A stretch of 64,000 nt of DNA from Amoebophrya sp. A120 (lineage: Eukaryota; Sar; Dinophyceae; Syndiniales; Amoebophryaceae), in NCBI GenBank assembly GCA_905178155.1, contig CAJINV010000012.1, positions 2,196,166 through 2,260,165 of the forward strand, written 5' to 3'. A program made the position numbers and the translations under genes. Below, in pieces: positions 57,282 to 64,000 of this stretch. Positions within the stretch are counted from its first letter, which is position 1. Every line of letters starts with the position of its first letter. The notes below the pieces were generated by a model. That model was not told the origin of the DNA. It made no database searches and saw nothing but the letters and a program-made list of their open reading frames with translations.

Positions 57282-59558
57282 TGTCGATCGCTTGCCTGAG
57301 TAATTCACCGTATTCAGCGGACCTGTTATCGGCGGATGTTAGCTTAAAGAGTGCCTGCATCAGAGATAGTCGCGTCAGCGCGTCCGCTGGATTGCGCTTT
57401 GTGTTGATGTAGTGAATGACTGGAGTAAATTCCAGCCCCCTCCATAGTTGAGCGATCATCGAAGACAAGACTGACCCGGCGACAGCCGATGATGCTCCGC
57501 TCCGCGAGTGATAGCGTATGCCGAGCCACAGTTGTCGATGTGGCTGATTCCTCTCGCATGTCGGATGTAGTTTTGCCAGAACTCTCCTGCAAGATAGACT
57601 GCAAGCAGTTCGCACACAAAAATCTTCTCGCCACGTAGCCCAGCTGGAAGCTGGGTGCTGCCTGGAGGACCGTTCGGGCCATGCGTGAAGTGGTACGAGA
57701 AACAGAGAGGAACTGGCTCATCGGCTGTGAAGATGACGCCCCCAACATATACATCGCTGCCTTCTGCTGCTGCGTCCGTGAAGATCTCTACCGTCGCGGC
57801 TCCATTCAGGCGCGCCGCAAGAGATAGCGGCTTACTTTCCTTGATAGCTTGCTTCGCCTCTTCAACCATGGCTGCTACTGCTAGCACGTGCGAATCGGTG
57901 CCCTGCGTGATGAGGTTGGAGATGACTCGCGGGGCTGTGTACTTGGCTAGTAGGCGCACGGCGGGACTGTGGTCTAGGCATCTTCTGGCGAAGAGGTGAT
58001 TGCAGGTGACTCCTAGTGCTTGCTGTACGTCGAGGAGGGCACGCGATCTGTCGAGGATCGCGCTCTGCATCCGTGTGACTGTGGTCACTGCTTTGGCGAC
58101 TTTTTCTGGCGCCATTGCGAATGAGACGTCGTCGGCGGAGCTGGTGGCGTCGACGCCTAGCACATCGGTGGGCACATTCCGTTGCGCTATGATGTCTTTC
58201 TTGTCGGCCGATGCGAGTCCGAGGAGGCCGAGAAACTGCTTGACTGCCTGGTGCGCTGCTGGGGCCATCCATTCAGGGGTGAACAGAGTGACGTCGTCCA
58301 CATAGCAGAGGCAGCTGATGCCGAGGCATCGCTCTATCATTGCTTCCACGTAGCCGCTGATTGCTCCGCAGTAATGGCAAACCGAATGGAGATTACCAAA
58401 GGACATGGCATTGCTGGTGAAGAATTTATAGCGTTGCTCCTTTGGGTTCCACGCTGCCATGTAGTATTCGCTGGGCTCGTTGTTGGGGAGTTGGAAATAT
58501 GCCTGCCATTTGTCAATTTTGCTGATGAATGGCGTAAAGCCACCTACTCGCTTGGTGCGTCCTTTGATGTTGACGCCCACCATTTTCCAATCCTGCCAGT
58601 TGCCGGATCGCTTCCTCTCCTGCTCCAGTTGTTCCTTGAGGTGCTTCTTGAGTTCGACCAGGGGCGGGGCCCGTCCAGGGCAGAGGCATGCGCGGCGCCT
58701 TTCAATGCAGACTGGGAGGTGGGGCATCGTCATGTGTTCTCCGTAGGCCGACGCCACTTTGTTCGCGTGTTTTTCGTTGGCGATTCCTCTTATTTTGGAG
58801 AAGTGCTGCTTCTCGTGGTCCCATCTTTGGCCGATGTGGAATATGGGGATGACTGTTTTCCCTAGCATCTGCTCCGGTGTTGCATCGGTTCGCATGAGAA
58901 CAGGGGCAGAGTTTGGATCGTCTGGGTTGAATATGTTGCCCTGGAGCTCGTCCCAGCCGCGCTGGAGCATCTCCGGCGTCTCGAAGGTGTACGGAGTTGT
59001 TCTTGTGAAATTGAGCTTGGCAAGGGCGTCGTCAATTTCTTCCTGCGTAGTGGGGCAATTTAGGTAGCGGAGGGTCTCGTCGGGGGTCATGTCCTTGGCT
59101 CCGTGCCAGATTTTGTATAGCTCAATCGGACCGCGGTGCGGGAGTCCCGTGTTGAGGCAGCCTTTGGGACCATATACCCGATCTGCCATCGTCTCGAGCG
59201 GTGGTTCGTCTTCCGGACCGGGCGGCGCCAGCTGATCGAGTACTACTTTGTTGACCGTGATGGCGTGCTGGAGGTAGTCGTGGCGTTTAGCGAGGTTCCA
59301 CCACATGAGAGGCTGTTTGATATATGTCTTGGTCTTGCATATGTCTGGCCGATTCCGCGCGTAGAATTCGCGTAGTGCTTGCACATGAGGCACCTTGGCC
59401 CGCTCTGCCTCATATTGCGCGAGGAGATCCTGTTGCTCGGGTCGCACCGAGTTGCTGCGGACGTCTTCCAGGGCCATCTGGAGGCGCTCCACCCTTTCCA
59501 GTTTTTCCTGTGGTGGGTGGTGGTATGCGTTGCCTATGAAGGGGGCTGAGACATGCAT
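57208..59558 (-). CDS. Reverse transcriptase and RNase H of the retroelement, interrupted by one frame change
   Basis: Copies the element's RNA into DNA. Motif A is SKIDKWQAYFQLPNN, motif B NAMSFGNLHSVCHYC, motif C the catalytic CYVDDVTLF, motif D near FLGLLGLASADKKD and motif E DVLGVDATS. RNase H follows: VEIFTDAAAEGSDVYVGGVI (first Asp), FVCELLAVYLAG (Glu) and SHIDNCGSAYAITRG (Asp). At about 57490 the frame changes: the first frame runs on to a stop at 57456, while the next frame carries the rest of the domain (SSMIAQLWRGLEFTPVIHYI, NTKRNPADALTRLS) to a stop at 57208. Either the copy is damaged, the sequence has an indel, or frameshifting is used. An N-terminal piece of about 300 residues before the polymerase is unassigned. 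ATG at 59558 is the first in frame; the frame is open to 59690. Confidence 0.85.
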
Positions 59559-59991
59559 AGTAGGTCTTCTGATTACCAACATGGGCGCTATATTTATACC
59601 TGATTGGACGGCGCGGCGTATTTGGCTAGGTCTGCAATGACTTCCTCCGGGGTCGGGGCAAGAAGCGACATGGTAACTGCAGCGAGACACGAGAGGACGA
59701 GGTGTAGCATTTTCATTTGCTTTTGGGGTAGAGTACTAGTGTAAATGGCTAGCTGCTGCTGCTATTTGCAATTGTTGGCGCTTCGACACAGGTGCAACGA
59801 GGTCTGGGCTCGTGGATCCGATAGCGAGCGTGTAACAGAACTGCATTTTCCGAATGGCCACGACACATGATTGATTGCTGGGAACACTTGCTCACTTTGT
59901 CTTTTTACAAAAAACCACAGCCAATGGCGGAGGTTGCAAACAACTGTGCTGCGCGCGAAGACGCTGGTGATTTTGTGTTCTAATGGGGTAT
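59559..59991. other. Spacer between gag-like and reverse transcriptase genes
   Basis: About 430 bases on the coding strand between the gag-like stop at 59992 and the first ATG of the polymerase gene. It includes a short open stretch starting MSLLAPTPEEVIADLAKYAA (59671) that could be an upstream exon, but the best GT-AG choice does not keep the phase. Confidence 0.4.
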
Positions 59992-61506
59992 TTACGCCTT
60001 CACCTTGTACAGAGCAGCAATCTTTTTGGTTTCTTTATGTCGTGACTCGCATGGTCGAGAAGCTGCGACTTTGCCTTTGCCCTTGACGTGCTTAAATTTG
60101 GGTCGACATTGGATCAACTGTTCGCTGCCATCCTTGGTTGTGCGTGTCAAGCCCATTTCTCTAGCTACATCGCACATGCACACGCCAGGTTGGCGTAGTC
60201 GTACTTTTGGATCTGGTCCATCAAAACTATCAGCTATTTGACAGATAGCCTGGCTCTCAATTTCATGAAAAGTGCTGGCTCGAGCTTCGCCTCGTTCTTT
60301 CAGCGATTTCTTCTTCTCCTGTTCCGCCTTTTTCTTGGCTTGTTTCTTGGCTTTCTGCTCCCGCAGCCGCTCCGCTTTGGTTTTAGCCGTGGTGGTTGTG
60401 GTCGTAGTCGTAGCAGCTTTTGTTGTTGTAGTAGACGCTGCTGCGGTGTTGCTCACTGATGTACCGAAGGAGAAATCCGAGGTGAAGGACGGGGGGACGC
60501 CGCCTGCGTAGCCCGTGCCACAGTGAATGCGTAGGCGTTGCAACGACTTCACATATTGCGCCGGGGGCGGCTTGCTCGATGGGTTCCCTAGCAGCAAGAA
60601 GTTGATGATCTCGTGAAATGCGACCACCGGGTTGATCTTCACCCAGGTCCCCGCTTGGGGAATTTTGCAGATTGGCGTCCGCATGCGGTGGCATTGCTCG
60701 CAATCCTGGTTCCAGAGCTTAAACACGTAAGGCGTTAGCAGTACAATCGAGGCGACACTGAAGTCTTTTAACGTTTTCGTCAATGTCGGCTCATCTGCGA
60801 CTTCTTGTCCAGTTACTTGAGACGTTGAGATAACCGCTTGCTTGCACTGCTGGAGCTCCTTTTTGGCCGTGGAGAGGAGTTCATACGTGACGCCGAAGAA
60901 CGATGGTTGTAGTCCAGCACCGCTGACCGCTTGGCGGAGAGACAGGGCGACGAGGATGCTGATCATCTGGTCTTTGTGCTGGGCGCCGATAATCGGGGCA
61001 GTCCACATGTCTTCTACCTTCGTTTTCGCTTGTGCGCGCGTATAGGGCACGTCGAGGGCCGGCTGATTCATCGCGATTGCCACTAGTGCTTGTTTCTGAG
61101 TCCGCTCATCGTTGTCGTCTCCGGAAATGAGAGAGGAGCCTTCGTGCAATATGTGGAATATGTTGCTGACCTTTGCATATTTTTCCGCGGTCCAAGAGCG
61201 GTGACCGTCGACAACTTGCATGAGGTGGCAGAACAGTACTGGGCTGAGTTTCACTGCCACATTGCCCACCGTCACGTAGAAGTGCGCGGAGTCAGCTTCA
61301 AAGTGCGGGGTCTTGTTGTTGTAGTGGTCGTAGTTTATGCCGATTGCTTCTTTGTAATATCTCCGGTTGGTGAGACGGCGCCGCTCCCACCCTTGGCGCC
61401 GAGTCTGTAGCTGACTCTGCTCGACCAGTAAGCGCGGTGGTGAGGCGGTTGATCGGATCCTGATCATCCTGCTCATTGTTCCGTCGTTGGCGGTTGCGAT
61501 CGTCAC
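59992..61506 (-). CDS. Gag-like protein, C-terminal part
   Basis: Probable nucleocapsid/structural polypeptide of the element. It continues the upstream gag frame after a frame change at about 61350-61500. Visible features: VTVGNVAVKLSPVLFCHLMQ, a Cys/His cluster (CEQCHRMRTPIC), a Thr run, a strongly basic helix (KAKKQAKKKAEQEKKKSLKE) and a last Cys-containing block CMCDVAREMGL. It is not a classical CCHC knuckle. Placement before the polymerase gene is the main argument for gag. It ends KKIAALYKVKA. Confidence 0.6.
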   Translation of the reverse strand: MTIATANDGTMSRMIRIRSTASPPRLLVEQSQLQTRRQGWERRRLTNRRYYKEAIGINYDHYNNKTPHFEADSAHFYVTVGNVAVKLSPVLFCHLMQVVDGHRSWTAEKYAKVSNIFHILHEGSSLISGDDNDERTQKQALVAIAMNQPALDVPYTRAQAKTKVEDMWTAPIIGAQHKDQMISILVALSLRQAVSGAGLQPSFFGVTYELLSTAKKELQQCKQAVISTSQVTGQEVADEPTLTKTLKDFSVASIVLLTPYVFKLWNQDCEQCHRMRTPICKIPQAGTWVKINPVVAFHEIINFLLLGNPSSKPPPAQYVKSLQRLRIHCGTGYAGGVPPSFTSDFSFGTSVSNTAAASTTTTKAATTTTTTTTAKTKAERLREQKAKKQAKKKAEQEKKKSLKERGEARASTFHEIESQAICQIADSFDGPDPKVRLRQPGVCMCDVAREMGLTRTTKDGSEQLIQCRPKFKHVKGKGKVAASRPCESRHKETKKIAALYKVKA

Positions 61507-63834
61507 GCCGGCGCCGACTGGGGGACTGGGCTGGTGACTGCGATGCCGACGATATGCCTATGGGTGATCGCTGTCGCTGTCTTGGTCGCCGATCCCTGGC
61601 GAATGAGAATGGATCGCCTCCTCCTTTTCCAGCTCCTTTGGAACTCGTTTGCTGGAGCAAGGTCGTATTTTGTACTGGCGAGAAGGAGGATCTCCTGTAC
61701 CGATCGACCGGGTCGCCGGGCGACACAGATCGGCTGCAGGTGCGATGAGATGGGAGGATGCTGGCGGCTAGTTGGACTGGCCTGCTGTGTGGAGCCGCTG
61801 CTCTGCTTCCGCGTCCTCTGCTGTCTCTTCTGCGTTGTCGTCTTCCGCGACTGTCGCCTCTGCTGTCGCGTCGTCGCCGGTTGGGCGCCGTGCCCGTGGT
61901 TTGTTCTAACACGGTGGGCACTGCTGGCGCCGCGGTCGAGGAGGCCTGCGGGGGGTCCGTCTTTTTGCGCCGTGTGGTAGCAGCGGCGGTTTTTCGAGGC
62001 TGGGATGTGGACCGCGCGGCTGTTGATGTACGCTTCTTAGCCGGTTTCTTCGCCGATGGCTCCTCTTTCTCGGATTGGGCAGTAGATTCTGCTGCGCTGG
62101 TGGCATTGGTTTCTTCTGCTTCGATGTAGTCGTCCGAGAGTTCCTCGGCATCATCCTCTTCGTCCTCGTCCTCGGACGTTGTTGCTTCGACCTGATCAAA
62201 GGGGACTTCTTTGCGCTGGTCCAGATGGATGGGATGGAGATCGTCGTAGTGCTGCATGGCCTGCATTTCGTTCTCCACCAGAAGTTTCCGGAGCAGGTCA
62301 TTTTGTTTTGTGAACTCAGCGCCTGCTGGCTTGCAATGCTTCGGCTGGTAATACCTTTTTCGGTTGGTCTGCCCCAGGTGCACGGCCGCCCTGTGGAAGT
62401 GCCTCGCGTGCTCCCTCATCGTCCGGCTGTTGAGATCCTTGTGTAGCGGCCATATGATGCGGCAGAATTCCAGCCAGTCGAGGTACATCAGGCACAAAGT
62501 TGCTTCCAACTGCATGGGGCTTTCCGGAAATTGGTGGAGCTCATCAATGACGGCGCCTTGCATCGGCACTTGCGCATATCGCGCGAGGCGTCCCTCTATG
62601 TGTTCTGCTAGCCAGTTCGGGACACATCCTGCTCGTTTTGCATGATGCCAGGCGTATCGTACTGAGTGGGCTGGGAGTTTGAGGTCTTTCGGTATCGCCG
62701 TCATTAGCGTTAGTGACGTCTGGTCTCTCGCCGGGGCGGAAAAGCAAACTGCGTCGCTCAGTATGTCGCCGCGTGCCACGCTGTGATTAGTGTGTGATGG
62801 TTGATATTGCAATAGTGTGCGCTCAGAGGTCTGTTCTCATTAGTGGCGTTCGCATGACACGGATCTGCATGACAGACAAAGAGGAGAGAGAGGGGAGGGG
62901 GGGGATGTACCTTTTCCAGTATCGGTCGCTGCAATGCTTGCTCGTGAACGCGTGCTCAAGTGCGTCATCACCTGGGTGCTGTGGATAGGTGAAGTCGGGT
63001 CGTAGTGTCGCTCCTGTCAAAAGTGCTAATCCCGCATTCTTCGGATAGCATCTTACTCCCCAGTCCCCAGCGTCAAGGGACGCTGGGCACCTGTCTTTGT
63101 GGACGTTGATGAACAATTTGGATTGCAGGTCTCGGAGAGCCGACGCCGATGGTGCCCGGTCAAGTTGCACTTGTACTAATTCGAATCGACGCATTATTTC
63201 TTGGAACGGGAGTCCACTGCTAATTAAGTGTGATGCTATAGCCATCAGCTCCTTTTGGTACTCGTTCTTGCAGTCGGCCCCAGTAGTCCATGCGGTGGCT
63301 GTCGACGTAGACGTGCTGTGACCAGCTGAAACCTGTTGAGCTTCGATCGCCGACTGGGTCAATTTTCAACGGCGGGACCTTGAGGGGTTGCGTCGTCGGT
63401 TTGTCGGCTGCAATGGCGTTCTTCAGGATGCTTCGCGGGAGTACCTCCGCTGTTGTGCGCTCCTCCGCTTTCGGCACCGGTGGGAGTGCTGCCTCGGGTT
63501 GTGCGAAGACAGAGGATGTTGCTGGCTGTTTATCCGCTGGGGGAGCCGCATGCTTCTTCGGCCGTCCTCTGGCCTTCTTGGACGCGTCTTCTTGGTCCGA
63601 GCTTTTGCTGCGTGATCGCTTGTTGCCTGTGCTGGCTTTTTCTCCTGTGTCCGCCTTTTTGCTGCGAGCAGTTTTTTTCTTTTCGGTATTGGCCTTGCTT
63701 GTCGCTGGCTTGGCCTCCTCATCCTTGCCTTTTTGCTGGGAGGTACTGCTGGTCGCTGTGTTCTTTGCTGTGTGGTCGCTTTTGTTGCTGCTTTGTCTGC
63801 CGAACAGGTCGAGCTCGTCGTCCTGCGGCGCCAA
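61350..63834 (-). CDS. Gag-like protein, N-terminal part, with a frame change and one intron
   Basis: Begins MAPQDDELDLFGRQSSNKSD at 63834 with a Lys/Ala/Ser-rich basic region (KKARGRPKKHAAPP resembles an AT-hook). The coding frame changes at about 63290-63370 into the segment KNEYQKELMAIASHLISSGL. That segment continues to DRYWK at 62911, where a GT-AG intron (62781-62910) follows. The next exon (from 62780) carries VARGDILSDAVCFSAPARDQ, a helical domain (LEATLCLMYLDWLEFCRIIW), an acidic stretch (SEDEDEEDDAEELSDD) and an RS/RG-like basic end (RRRRDSRGDSRGRRQRRRDS). Then it passes into the next frame. The two frame changes may mean the copy is degenerate. Confidence 0.6.
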
Positions 63835-64000
63835 CGGGGAGCATTGATTGAAAGTCGTTCCTGGGCTGCTCCGGATTTGTTTTCCCAGATCGAATATGCT
63901 CGGCCGAACTTGTAGTCGGCGAGCGTCGAGGTGGCTCGGCGCGGCGAGGAGGATTTCTTGATTGGGGACGGGCCAAGGAAGAGCGCCGTAGCTGTTTTTT
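63835..64000. other. Right edge of the window, upstream of the gag-like gene
   Basis: Presumably the 5' untranslated part of the retroelement. No terminal repeat can be judged because the element is cut by the window end. Confidence 0.35.

Larger units (their letters stand above)
54240..64000 (-). mobile_element. Tyrosine-recombinase (DIRS-like) retroelement, truncated by the window edge
   Basis: On the minus strand, from right to left: gag-like genes, reverse transcriptase plus RNase H, then a tyrosine recombinase. This order and the recombinase (instead of a DDE integrase or endonuclease) are the hallmarks of the DIRS order. The genes overlap or change frame as is usual in that order, and two conventional GT-AG introns are predicted. 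The left limit is uncertain (54.2 to 56.1 kb) and the right end is outside the window. Terminal repeats were not identified. No introner lies within it, in contrast with every neighbouring host gene. Confidence 0.8.

Overview
The window looks like nuclear DNA of an alveolate, most probably a dinoflagellate of the parasitic syndinian type (Amoebophrya-like). The grounds are the intron-dense genes for eukaryotic proteins (tubulin, ATG4, RBM22), all host genes lying on one strand, a secreted coiled-coil protein of a kind common in dinoflagellates, and a massive invasion of coding sequence by short inverted-repeat 'introner' elements of the sort reported for Amoebophrya. The species assignment is inference. 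Layout: every convincing gene is on the minus strand, so 5' to 3' runs from high to low coordinates. From low to high coordinates they are: a divergent beta-like tubulin (1917-5321), a nuclear-type low-complexity protein (7126-9913), a small single-pass membrane protein (11704-12489), a cysteine-rich type I membrane protein (14011-17598), autophagy protease ATG4 (18692-22394), splicing factor RBM22/Cwc2 (23629-26768), a secreted coiled-coil protein (28371-32268), a disordered protein with a cold-shock-like domain (32707-36977), a multi-pass membrane protein (38123-42060), a very large disordered protein of about 2,055 residues (42729-51258) and a His-rich coiled-coil protein (52090-54189). From about 54.2 kb to the right edge lies a tyrosine-recombinase (DIRS-like) retroelement with gag-like, reverse transcriptase/RNase H and recombinase genes, plus one unplaced two-exon ORF. 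Two strongly G+C-rich islands (about 1-870 and 5840-6790) flank the tubulin gene and remain unexplained. 

The main discovery is a set of 42 short elements (116-323 bp) in ten families. Each family is defined by its own terminal inverted repeat, and nearly all begin TAT and end ATA. They share internal copies of a TTTGTCATGC/TTTGTAATGC core in both orientations. All 42 lie inside protein-coding exons and none was seen in intergenic DNA. Twenty-eight are bounded by a perfect 5-bp target-site duplication and eight more by one with a single mismatch. Removing each element plus one copy of the duplication restores a continuous reading frame. Done for all eleven host genes, together with 14 conventional introns (one of them modelled as GC-AG), every predicted CDS comes out as a whole number of codons ending at a stop. 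The element boundaries are not GT-AG, so these insertions must be removed either by an unusual splicing reaction, perhaps guided by the hairpin the repeats can form, or at the DNA level. The RBM22 gene, which encodes part of the spliceosome active site, itself carries three of these elements. The retroelement region carries only conventional GT-AG introns and no introners.
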